Positions 32,382 to 40,430 of a DNA stretch of 64,000 nucleotides are shown here, piece by piece (the first letter of the stretch is position 1; each line of letters begins with the position of its first letter). The translations under genes and the position numbers were made by a program. The notes beneath the pieces were generated by a model. That model was not told the DNA's origin. It did no database searches and was given only the letters and a program-made list of their open reading frames with translations. The DNA comes from Polynucleobacter sp. IMCC 30228 (GTDB taxonomy: Bacteria; Pseudomonadota; Gammaproteobacteria; Burkholderiales; Burkholderiaceae): assembly GCF_021395205.1 (NCBI RefSeq), contig NZ_JAJVCS010000002.1, positions 186,001 to 250,000 on the forward strand. Reading direction: 5' to 3'.

Positions 32382-34230
32382 AGCAAAGACCAAGTATTAA
32401 CCCAAAGCCAATGGAGGCTGATATGGAAGACGAAATCCCAATGCTAATAAGCGGGGTGCCAAGCCCGGTCAGAGGAATAATCCGTAAGTTACCCAGGGTA
32501 GTCACAAATAATTGAAAAAGCGCTGCCAAGCAAAGCAAGGACCCAAACAATTTAGCGAACTTAAATGGTTCTTTATAGAGCCATGATGCAATAAAACCTT
32601 GGTAGGCAAGGACGATCCATACGTAAGCTAGACCACCAAGTAATAAAAGCCCCCAGATCTTGCCAAAGGCGCCATTGATGAGGGTGGGCATGTAATCGCT
32701 AAGTGTTTGTAGTGGTAAGCAAACCCCATCCGTTGAGCACCACTTAATATTGCCTATACCAAACCCAAAGGGCTGTCCCGCATTTTCAAACTGAATTAAG
32801 CGCTCAAAATCACTGATGTTGGCATTTTTAGGGTTGAGCATTAATTCAAAGCGGTTTTGTACCTTTTCCGAGACAATAAAAATACTGACTCCCAAAATAC
32901 TTACCAAGCCGATTAATAAAGAGGCAAATTTTTTCCCTAGTAACACAAACAGACAAAAGGAAAAAACTAAGCCCGCAATAAGGGAGCCCCCTAAATCATG
33001 AAAGATGGCTGAGACAAGCAATAACAAAAATATCACCAAAAGAATCTGAATTAAAATTTTCCAAAATAAAAAATAAACATAATATTTTTGCAACAAGATT
33101 TCTTTCTTTTTGGCCATGGAAATATAGGAAAAAGAGCCTAGATAGCTTAGGCTTTTGCCAACTAAATTACTTAATCCAAATTGCTCTTGGGCGAGTTCAA
33201 GGGTGCGGCCATAGCGAAACAAAAGAAAGGCCGCGATAAAGCAACTAGATACCTTAAATAGTTCTGAGCCAATGGCAGGACCTAATAGTAAATACGAACC
33301 AGCTATAGCTAGGGTGCACAAAAGAGTCCCCAAGGTGATCGACAAGCGGTTCAATATGAAGGTAAAAGCATTCGCAATACGATGAGAAAATCGAATACAG
33401 AGGACAAGAATCAAAGCCGATAGCAAAGTTACTAGCAGTTGACGTTGATACAGTTGCCTAAATGGACTTAAGTCAAAGGAGGCTGCTTCAAAGCCAAAAT
33501 GTAATGAAGCATCACGAATCAGGTTTAAGCCAAAAAAGATTGTAAAAAAATAAATCGAGAGAAAAAACAGGCCAAGACTCGATAATTTTTTTCGAATGAT
33601 CAGTAGGCAAACTAATAGTAAGGCAAGGTAAAAAACAGCTAGATACTGGGATGCCTTTTCTAGTGCAATAAATTGCCGTTGTATGTTATTTTGGCCCAGA
33701 ATATATTGTGCAATATTTTGAGGCAATAGCTTAAATTTATTATTGGCGGTGTTGTAGCTTGTTCCCTGGGCAATTAATAGACCCTTAAAAAGGGCGGGAT
33801 AGCTTTTAGGACCGCTGACATTTAATATCGCACTTAATTGCGCAAGCTTTCTTTGCACAATCGCCTGTAGTTCCAACAGTTGCCCGCTCGTTTGCGTGTC
33901 ATTATTTAAGGCCGCCAGTAAAGACTCATAGCTTGTGATGGCGCGGCTTAACTCATTAATCGCATCATTGATGCTTTGCGTATCAGTAGAGCTGAAGAAG
34001 CGGGAGTCAATCGTGGTGCACGGTACTATAGAAAATTGCTCTTTTAAGTTAAGGCGGCAAAATTCTTCGGCACTTAAACGGATTTGGTATGTTGTAATCG
34101 CTGGCAACGACTCTAAAATTTTATCGCGACTGTGTAAAAAAGCATGATGCGGTAGGGTAATGATCAGGGTGGCTAAGAAAATAGCAAACGCAAAAAGCTT
34201 TAATACCCAGGGATAGTTGCTAAACTTCAT
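32368..34230 (-). CDS. SEDS-family (FtsW/RodA/SpoVE-like) protein with extra N-terminal extracytoplasmic domain
   Basis: This is about 620 aa, against 370-420 for usual FtsW/RodA. One N-terminal membrane segment (about 8-26) is followed by roughly 165 extracytoplasmic residues (about 27-193), then the polytopic SEDS core. Core landmarks are FHDLGGSLIAG (like RodA PDLGTA), GFGIGNIKW, SDYMPTLI with the likely catalytic Asp, and IIPLTGLGTPLISIGISSS near the end. The ATG at 34230 has AGG upstream; a TTG at 34272 is less likely. It is the first gene of the six-gene run and would polymerise glycan strands with the transpeptidase encoded next. Confidence 0.8.
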   Translation of the reverse strand: MKFSNYPWVLKLFAFAIFLATLIITLPHHAFLHSRDKILESLPAITTYQIRLSAEEFCRLNLKEQFSIVPCTTIDSRFFSSTDTQSINDAINELSRAITSYESLLAALNNDTQTSGQLLELQAIVQRKLAQLSAILNVSGPKSYPALFKGLLIAQGTSYNTANNKFKLLPQNIAQYILGQNNIQRQFIALEKASQYLAVFYLALLLVCLLIIRKKLSSLGLFFLSIYFFTIFFGLNLIRDASLHFGFEAASFDLSPFRQLYQRQLLVTLLSALILVLCIRFSHRIANAFTFILNRLSITLGTLLCTLAIAGSYLLLGPAIGSELFKVSSCFIAAFLLFRYGRTLELAQEQFGLSNLVGKSLSYLGSFSYISMAKKKEILLQKYYVYFLFWKILIQILLVIFLLLLVSAIFHDLGGSLIAGLVFSFCLFVLLGKKFASLLIGLVSILGVSIFIVSEKVQNRFELMLNPKNANISDFERLIQFENAGQPFGFGIGNIKWCSTDGVCLPLQTLSDYMPTLINGAFGKIWGLLLLGGLAYVWIVLAYQGFIASWLYKEPFKFAKLFGSLLCLAALFQLFVTTLGNLRIIPLTGLGTPLISIGISSSISASIGFGLILGLCYARK

Positions 34231-34292
34231 TTTTTTGCCTATTAATGATCTGCTCAGCAAGATCTGTGCCAAATTTTAATTCATTATGTATT

Positions 34293-34670
34293 TTAATTGC
34301 ATATAATTTGCCCATTAAATTCTTTGCAATTAGTTGTTATTGGATTTTCAGTTTTAGTGTAGTTGGCTATGTAGGCTTTATGGGCCGCCATTTTTGCATC
34401 TACATTAGTTAGCTGCCCATTTTTATATTCCTCATTAATTTTGTTTAATTCAGAATAAAAGTTTTTAGTTTGTAAACCTGCTGGGTTAGAACCATTTTTA
34501 TTGTAAGTTTCTTGAATGCATGTTGTAAAATAGGTGAAATTTTTATAAAAATTACTATCATTTTTATTTGAGTCACATTGGTTTATTACTTGATTCATTG
34601 TTAAAGCAGTAGAGCAACTCAATAAGCTTAGAGAAATGAGTAAAGAAAATAGTTTGATTAATGAAGTCAT
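34293..34670 (-). CDS. Small lipoprotein, function unknown
   Basis: This 125-aa protein has a lipoprotein signal: a hydrophobic stretch followed by the lipobox LLSC at about residues 16-19. The mature part is Asn-, Lys- and Thr-rich with four further Cys, two of them near the very C terminus, which could form disulfides in the periplasm. It lies 62 bases upstream of the SEDS gene on the same strand, so it may be the first gene of that transcript. No family recognised. Confidence 0.6.
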   Translation of the reverse strand: MTSLIKLFSLLISLSLLSCSTALTMNQVINQCDSNKNDSNFYKNFTYFTTCIQETYNKNGSNPAGLQTKNFYSELNKINEEYKNGQLTNVDAKMAAHKAYIANYTKTENPITTNCKEFNGQIICN

Positions 34671-34942
34671 ATAAATAATTAGAACCCTCGGGTTAAATAT
34701 AAAAAATATGCCGCTAAGACCCTAAAGTCTTTAAAAAAGCATAATTTAATGCTTTAGGAGTATAAATAAGAGTGAGATTCCAAATGTGAATGTTATATGT
34801 TTATCCCTCAATTTTAACTGAATGAATAGTCAAAATAAGGGAGTATAGTTATAAAAATTACATTTATTTAATTAAGTGTTAAAGATTCTAGGATCAGGCT
34901 TTTAATACTGGTTTTCAACTTTATTCTTTTTTGTTTAAAAAT
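34671..34942. other. AT-rich divergent intergenic region with small hairpins
   Basis: These 272 bases separate the minus-strand cell-wall/kinase run from the plus-strand lipoprotein run and must hold promoters for both. Visible dyads are AAGAC/GTCTT (34716-34731) and AAAGCAT/ATGCTTT (34736-34755). I could not place promoters confidently and see no open frame worth calling. Confidence 0.4.
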
Positions 34943-35434
34943 ATGAAAAATCGTTTAATTTATGCCCCTTTTCTGATTAGTGCCGCTCTTGCTTTAGGAG
35001 GGTGTGATCAAGTCAAGCAAAAAATCGCTGATAGCATTTCTCCACCTCCTCCAGCTGAAATGGCCGTGAGATTAAATCAGCTAGTAGATCAGAGTAAGCC
35101 CCAAGAAGCAATTGAGCAGGGCATTAGTTATTTAAAAAAGAATAAAGACCCATCTGGTGAAGTTCAAAAAGTATTAACCAGGGCCTATAAGGAAGCCGAG
35201 CAGTTAAGCGCTGAAGCAGAAAAAAAATCGGGAGGCGAGGGCGCTAAAGCTAACGATCCCCAATCTAGTGTACCAGCACAAAATACTCAATATACCGAAA
35301 AGAGCAAAGAGTATTCTTCCCCAGCCCCACCTCCTAATAACTCAGGTGTTTCTGTTAATGGTGCTTCGGTAACGAACGGACCTAATGGAACTGTTGTAAG
35401 GGCTGGTGATGCAGTTGTAGTCATGCCAAAATAA
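34943..35434 (+). CDS. Lipoprotein with Pro/Ser-rich tail
   Basis: This 163-aa protein has a lipoprotein signal (ISAALALGGCDQ; lipobox LGGC). The mature part starts with a Pro-rich SPPPPAEMAVRL, continues as a helical region resembling a TPR-like pair (LVDQSKPQEAIEQGISYLKK), and ends in a disordered Pro/Asn/Ser stretch with a Val-rich C terminus. The ATG at 34943 is preferred over a TTG at 34931. It is the first gene of the operon with LpoB. Function unknown; an envelope role is likely. Confidence 0.65.
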   Translation: MKNRLIYAPFLISAALALGGCDQVKQKIADSISPPPPAEMAVRLNQLVDQSKPQEAIEQGISYLKKNKDPSGEVQKVLTRAYKEAEQLSAEAEKKSGGEGAKANDPQSSVPAQNTQYTEKSKEYSSPAPPPNNSGVSVNGASVTNGPNGTVVRAGDAVVVMPK

Positions 35435-35453
35435 ATAAATCATAAGGCGCACT

Positions 35454-36980
35454 ATGAAGACTTTCAAATTATTTTCCCTAGCAATAACTTTAATTCTAAT
35501 TTTCTTATCGGGTTGCGCAACTGTTAATAAAAATTCTGAAAAAGAAGCTGCGGATATTAATAGTCAATATAAGGCCGGCAATATTCAGGGCGCACTTCAA
35601 ACTTTAGATACTACCTTTGATAAAGATAGTTATTTAGTTGCAAAAGATAAGGTACGCAAAGATACGATTTACTTTTTAGAAAAAGGCACCTTTCTTAGCA
35701 ATTCAGGGCCAACCAAACTTAATGAAAGTACGCAGAATTTTTTAGTAGCACGCAATGTTATTAAAGATTGGGAAAACCGCACAGCACTTAGCTTTGGCAT
35801 GGACTTAAGCCAATTAAAGGCGGCTGTTTCTGAGCAAGGCGAAATGAGTCAAATTTATGTGCCAAGAGACTATGAAAAAAGTATGGTTGGCTTTGAATTA
35901 ATAACAAATCATGCATTAGCAAAACGATACGAATTAGCTCTTCCAGAGGCTAAAAATACTACAGAGCTTGATGCATTTTTGAATCGCGCTAGAAAAATTG
36001 AGTTTGAGGTGGCAAATGCTAAAGCCAGAGATGAAATGGCTACAAATAAAAATGAAGTAAGAGTAGATACAACTAGAGTAGACCAGATCGCAGGATATCC
36101 AGTAGATACCTTTAATACTAAAGAGGTATTGGCATTAAAAAATTCTTATCAAAATGCAGGGACTTATTATTTAGCGGGGTTTATAGGCGAAGCAATGAGT
36201 TCAACTGACCCATCCTTTGCTGCAACAAGTTATCAAATGGCCTTTAATATTAATCCTAATAACTTTTTTAAACAGGCCCTCGCGAATGTCGCAAAAAAAG
36301 TTAAACCAAGCGCTAAACAATCAGACACTTTAGTTATTGTTGATACTGGGTTTTTGTCAGATATCTATTCCTTTAAAGTAACCATTCCATTTGCCACAAG
36401 AAGCGGCGTTAAAGCAGTTACTTGGGTTGTACCAGCCATAAGAAATAATCAAGTTTATTTTGACCCTCAAAGAATTGATGTGAGTAACACATCTCTTACG
36501 CTGACTAATGTGGCCAATGTTGAGGCAATGTCAAGACGTGAGCTTAAGGATAGAATGCCCGGGTATATTGCAGCAGCGATTACTTCTTCAATAATTCAAA
36601 TTATTGCGCAAGAGGTCGCTGCCCAAGCAATCGATAGAGGTACAAAGGATAAAAATGGCAATCAGTCTCTTTTGGGGTCATTACTAAAATTAGGCTCTAG
36701 TATTGCGGTCAACACATTAGCAGCTGGTGACGTCGATACAAGAATGTGGAAAGCACTACCGTCAAGCGTCTATATGGCAAGAGGTATGTTGCAGCAAGGA
36801 GATAATACCTTAACTATTCAAACTCCCGCTGGCCCAAAGCAGGTAAAAGTAAACTTATCTATGCCTTATGAAGTTGTTAAACTTAGGGTGTTTAATAGTG
36901 GTGTAGTAGTGTCTAACTATCCCAAGCCACTTACTGAAAATGAATATGGTGTTTTTGGGCCAGCAACCGTTTTAAAATAA
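35454..36980 (+). CDS. COG3014-type outer-membrane lipoprotein
   Basis: This 508-aa protein has signal and lipobox LSGC at about residues 20-23 (LIFLSGCATV). The N-terminal half is helical and repeat-like (AGNIQGALQTLDTTFDKD; NSYQNAGTYYLAGFIGEAMS). A C-terminal domain follows with a glycine-poor hydrophobic helix (GYIAAAITSSIIQIIAQEVA). This arrangement resembles the COG3014 lipoproteins commonly found upstream of ycfL and lpoB in other proteobacteria, which is how I assign it. Molecular function is not established; linkage suggests peptidoglycan-synthase regulation. Confidence 0.7.
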   Translation: MKTFKLFSLAITLILIFLSGCATVNKNSEKEAADINSQYKAGNIQGALQTLDTTFDKDSYLVAKDKVRKDTIYFLEKGTFLSNSGPTKLNESTQNFLVARNVIKDWENRTALSFGMDLSQLKAAVSEQGEMSQIYVPRDYEKSMVGFELITNHALAKRYELALPEAKNTTELDAFLNRARKIEFEVANAKARDEMATNKNEVRVDTTRVDQIAGYPVDTFNTKEVLALKNSYQNAGTYYLAGFIGEAMSSTDPSFAATSYQMAFNINPNNFFKQALANVAKKVKPSAKQSDTLVIVDTGFLSDIYSFKVTIPFATRSGVKAVTWVVPAIRNNQVYFDPQRIDVSNTSLTLTNVANVEAMSRRELKDRMPGYIAAAITSSIIQIIAQEVAAQAIDRGTKDKNGNQSLLGSLLKLGSSIAVNTLAAGDVDTRMWKALPSSVYMARGMLQQGDNTLTIQTPAGPKQVKVNLSMPYEVVKLRVFNSGVVVSNYPKPLTENEYGVFGPATVLK

Positions 36981-37006
36981 ATTACACTAAGACTACCTAG
37001 ATAAAT

Positions 37007-37393
37007 ATGCAAAGAAAATTTTTTATAAGAAGGTTTATCCCAGCTATTACCTTTTTTTCCTTTAGTTTAAATAGCCATTTAGTAGGGGCTCAGCAAACAA
37101 AGGAAAGTAAAATAAGGCGTTCTGGCTCCACGAATGCTTTAAAAATTACAGATTTAATAGCTGTCAAGAGAAATAATTTATTAACTGTTCAAGCTTCGTT
37201 TATTAATGAGAGCTCTAGTCGTATTCAATATAACTATCGGTTTAAATGGCTTGATGATTCAGGCATTAAAGTAAGCGATGATGAAGTATGGAAACCACAG
37301 TCTGCCTTTGGAGGGCAAACTTTTGAATTGACGGGGGTTGCCCCAACGCCAATGGCAACAGATTTTGTTATTGAATTAAATGGTTTTGGTTAA
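37007..37393 (+). CDS. YcfL-like (DUF1425) periplasmic protein
   Basis: This 128-aa protein has a signal peptide ending near LVGAQQ. The core KITDLIAVKRNNLLTVQ then INESSSRIQYNYRFKWLDDS matches the YcfL/DUF1425 beta-sandwich. E. coli ycfL lies next to lpoB, as here. Unlike typical YcfL, no lipobox cysteine is present, so this version may be free in the periplasm. Function unknown. Confidence 0.75.
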   Translation: MQRKFFIRRFIPAITFFSFSLNSHLVGAQQTKESKIRRSGSTNALKITDLIAVKRNNLLTVQASFINESSSRIQYNYRFKWLDDSGIKVSDDEVWKPQSAFGGQTFELTGVAPTPMATDFVIELNGFG

Positions 37394-37411
37394 TTTTTTT
37401 AGGAATAAGGT

Positions 37412-37999
37412 ATGTCTAAATTAAAAATAATTTCTATATTAAGCATTTTAACTTTAAGCGCTTGTGCAACTGGCCCTAGGTATGGTGGAAACGTTCAATA
37501 TGGTGATGAGAAAGGCGTAGAGCAAGTAACTAACGAATTTGGCTCTACTGACATTGGTATGATTGCTGAAGCAATGTCGAGCAAAATGCTTCAATTTCCT
37601 ATTATTGCAAATAGCAAAACTGTAGTCAGAATGAAATTGGATCCAGTTAAAAATGCAACGTCAGAATATATTAATACAAAAATAATTACCGACAAAATTC
37701 GTAAAGTATTAATTAACAGTGGCAAGGTAGAGTTTGCGGTTGGGGATGACGGTATGCAGAGTCAGACCAATGATTTAAGAACGCAAAATCAAACAGGCCT
37801 CTATGATAGTAAGACAACTGCTAAAGTTGGCAAAATGGAGGCTGCTAAGTATCGGGTTGAGGGTAGCATTTCTTCTATCGTGAAGCGGGGAGAGGTTAAG
37901 GATGTTTGGTATACCTTCTCACTCAATTTGATAGATGTACAGCGCGGGGTAATAGTCTGGACCGACGACAAAGATATTAGAAAAACTTCTGGCAGATAA
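37412..37999 (+). CDS. lpoB: LpoB-like penicillin-binding protein activator
   Basis: This 195-aa lipoprotein (lipobox LSAC in LTLSACATG) has the LpoB fold. ADP-like start DIGMIAEAMSSKMLQFP, then VVRMKLDPVKNATSEYINT, VEGSISSIVKRG and FSLNLIDVQRGVIVWTDDK match the family. LpoB reaches from the outer membrane through the peptidoglycan to activate the bifunctional synthase PBP1b in E. coli. The linker is very short compared with E. coli LpoB. Located 19 bases after the YcfL-like gene. Confidence 0.85.
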   Translation: MSKLKIISILSILTLSACATGPRYGGNVQYGDEKGVEQVTNEFGSTDIGMIAEAMSSKMLQFPIIANSKTVVRMKLDPVKNATSEYINTKIITDKIRKVLINSGKVEFAVGDDGMQSQTNDLRTQNQTGLYDSKTTAKVGKMEAAKYRVEGSISSIVKRGEVKDVWYTFSLNLIDVQRGVIVWTDDKDIRKTSGR

Positions 38000-38061
38000 A
38001 GCCGGAGAATATTGTTGATTTAATTTTAAGTAATTATTTTTTTACTCCTTAAGGGCTGCTA

Positions 38062-39018
38062 GTGATACTTTTTAGAACTTTACTGGTTTTCTTTTTCTCT
38101 CTATTTTCTATTGCTTCTATTGCAGAAACAAAGATTGCAGTTACAGATCTTTCCTATAAAAAAGAAGTGAGGGAATTTTTTTACTTTGAAGCTGCAAATT
38201 CTAAGTCAGCTTCGAGCTCTGTAAGTTCTTATGAAGTTGCTGGCTATGACCGCAGCTCTAAAAGCTCTGCAGTTGCAATTGACTCGCGGCGACAAGATAG
38301 CTTAGCGGCAGGTGGAGGCGCCCTAGCTGCCAATAGTTCAGGTTCTTTCCAGGGTAGTGCTGCATCTAATCAAAAAAATGATGTGGCAATTGCAGCTAAG
38401 GGTAGTGCGGCATCAGCAAGCAGCAAAGAGAGTAATTACGTTAAAACGTATGGGGATAAATTAAAAATTCAATATACAGAATTATTAGGTATGTCTGGGG
38501 AAGTGCGGGCCGACCTCATTAAAGCTGGATTTATTCTTACTAAAACTAGGCCCAATGTTGCCAAACCAGGTCAAACCGATTCTTTTTTCGATATCGTTGG
38601 TCGCATAAAGCAGGGTGAATTTGGGGATGCAAATTATGTTTTATATGGCGTTATTGCCGCCATGGAAACTAGGGCTAACCGTGAAAAAATCGATGGTACA
38701 GATACTTTCATGAACCAATTTGATATGAATATGACCGTTGACTATAGTTTAATTGATACTAAGACCTTACAGGCTAGGGCGGCCTTTACAGTTACCGCCT
38801 CAGGCAACGATAACCGATTGGATAATGGGAGGTCTGGACCCTATACCCCCAGCGCCACTAAGATCATGTCTGAGGCGTCTAAAGCGCTTGGAGATGAAGT
38901 TGTAATCAAGCTGGCCGAGCAGGGATTTATTGATAAACCACCTAATCTTCAGTTACCCACCAATGCTGTGCAGCCCATGTTTAAGGATGCCCCAGGAACC
39001 CTCAAGATTTTTAAATAA
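38062..39018 (+). CDS. Periplasmic protein with LpoB/CsgG-like core and Ser/Ala-rich insert
   Basis: This 318-aa protein has a cleavable signal peptide (SLFSIASIAETK). It begins ETKIAVTDLSYKKEV like LpoB/CsgG-type folds, is interrupted by about 85 residues rich in Ser and Ala (about 47-130), then resumes with GMSGEVRADLIKAG, FDIVGRIKQGEFGDANYVLYG and SLIDTKTLQARAAFTVTASG. Translation starts at GTG with AAGGG six bases upstream. It closes the lipoprotein operon. It may be a second activator-like protein; its partner is unknown. Confidence 0.65.
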   Translation: MILFRTLLVFFFSLFSIASIAETKIAVTDLSYKKEVREFFYFEAANSKSASSSVSSYEVAGYDRSSKSSAVAIDSRRQDSLAAGGGALAANSSGSFQGSAASNQKNDVAIAAKGSAASASSKESNYVKTYGDKLKIQYTELLGMSGEVRADLIKAGFILTKTRPNVAKPGQTDSFFDIVGRIKQGEFGDANYVLYGVIAAMETRANREKIDGTDTFMNQFDMNMTVDYSLIDTKTLQARAAFTVTASGNDNRLDNGRSGPYTPSATKIMSEASKALGDEVVIKLAEQGFIDKPPNLQLPTNAVQPMFKDAPGTLKIFK

Positions 39019-39020
39019 TC

Positions 39021-40412
39021 TTAAGTTACAACAGCCGGATGCGTTAATTCAAACCGTTCAGCGGTTCTTCTAAATAAATATAGTAAGAGCATAGCTGCTA
39101 AGCCAAGGCTAATGCTATTGGCCAACCAAAAGCCACTTGCGCCTTGCATCGATAAGGGAACAGTGCCAGTCATGTTAAATGCCAAAATATAACCGCCACC
39201 TAAACCCACACCCCACAGAGACACAGCGTAAATAATCATTGGTAGAAAGGCGATGCGATAAGCCCGCAAGATAAATGCTGCGGTAACTTGTAAAGAATCG
39301 AATATTTGATATAAAGCTATAAATAAAAATAAAGGAATGGCAAATTGTTTTACTGCTGCGGGTGGGTTGTATAGGTCTAGCAAAAGCATACGCAGAAACC
39401 ACACTGCGATACCGATTGCAATACATAATAAGGTAGTAAAGGTGACGGCAGACCAGCCAATTTCTTCGGCACGATCTTGGCGATTGGCCCCAATCGATTG
39501 TGAAACCAAAGTCATAGTGGCAATCGAAAGTGAGAGCGGCACCATATAGATGACAGTGCCAAGGTTAGCCACAATTTGGTGTCCTGCTAGAGCAGTAATT
39601 CCAAAACGGGCTATAAACAAAGACATAAACGTAAATGAAGTTACTTCAATTAGATAACTAAAACCAATGGGCGCGCCTAACTTCAAGATGGTCCAAATGC
39701 GTTGTAAGTTAGGCCAACTCAATTGCTTAAAGATTGCAAAGGGTCGATAGAATTTACCGTTCCATACAATCATTAAAGTGACCAACAGCCATAACCAAGT
39801 AACAATAACAGTAGCAACTGCGCAGCCGGGCCCACCCATCGCCTCGATCCCCAGTCCACCGTAAATAAATAGAGCATTTAGAGGTAGTTTTAAGGCTAGC
39901 CCAGCAAGTTGGACGGCAGTAATGACTGCCGGTCGTGAGACGGCATTATGGAGTGCCATTAAAACCCGCATGCCTAAACTGGCCGGCAGGCCAATAGCTA
40001 AGATCGATAAATACAGATTTGCTTTGGCATGAATCTCAGCGTTTGCATGGGCAAGGTCTAGGAGATAGTCGGCATTAAGTAAAACCGCGCATCCCAAAAT
40101 TGCTAAACCAATAGCCAGCCAGGTTGCTTGTCTTACTTCTTCGCCAATTTCATGAGACCGCTTTGCGCCAAAGAGTTGGCCTGCTATAGGTGCTAAAGCA
40201 GAGACAATGCCCGTTAAGCCAACATAAATACTAATAAAGATTGCTGAAGCCATCGCTAGGGCCGCTAAATCTTCAGCCGAATAGCGCGCAGTCATGGCGG
40301 TATCGAGTACGCCAAAAGCGATAACAGCTAGTTGACCCACCAAAATAGGGGTAGCCAACTTTAAAATAGCCGGGACATCTTCGCGTAAACGCGCTAATTT
40401 AAAATGAATCAT
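39021..40412 (-). CDS. MATE family efflux transporter
   Basis: This 463-aa inner-membrane protein has about twelve membrane segments of the NorM/MATE type. The N-terminal LATPILVGQLAVIAFGVLDT, the repeat ALAPIAGQLFGAKR and, in the second half, TLVSQSIGANRQDRAEEIGW are the pseudo-repeated family motifs. It would export cationic compounds using a Na+ or H+ gradient. It converges on the lipoprotein operon with a 2-base gap and follows the glycosyltransferase gene on the same strand by 18 bases. Confidence 0.9.
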   Translation of the reverse strand: MIHFKLARLREDVPAILKLATPILVGQLAVIAFGVLDTAMTARYSAEDLAALAMASAIFISIYVGLTGIVSALAPIAGQLFGAKRSHEIGEEVRQATWLAIGLAILGCAVLLNADYLLDLAHANAEIHAKANLYLSILAIGLPASLGMRVLMALHNAVSRPAVITAVQLAGLALKLPLNALFIYGGLGIEAMGGPGCAVATVIVTWLWLLVTLMIVWNGKFYRPFAIFKQLSWPNLQRIWTILKLGAPIGFSYLIEVTSFTFMSLFIARFGITALAGHQIVANLGTVIYMVPLSLSIATMTLVSQSIGANRQDRAEEIGWSAVTFTTLLCIAIGIAVWFLRMLLLDLYNPPAAVKQFAIPLFLFIALYQIFDSLQVTAAFILRAYRIAFLPMIIYAVSLWGVGLGGGYILAFNMTGTVPLSMQGASGFWLANSISLGLAAMLLLYLFRRTAERFELTHPAVVT

Positions 40413-40430
40413 CTGCAGTACCCGCGCGTT

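Noticed and set aside
34683-34694. AACCC/GGGTT hairpin
   Set aside because: The loop would be two bases, too tight for a normal hairpin.
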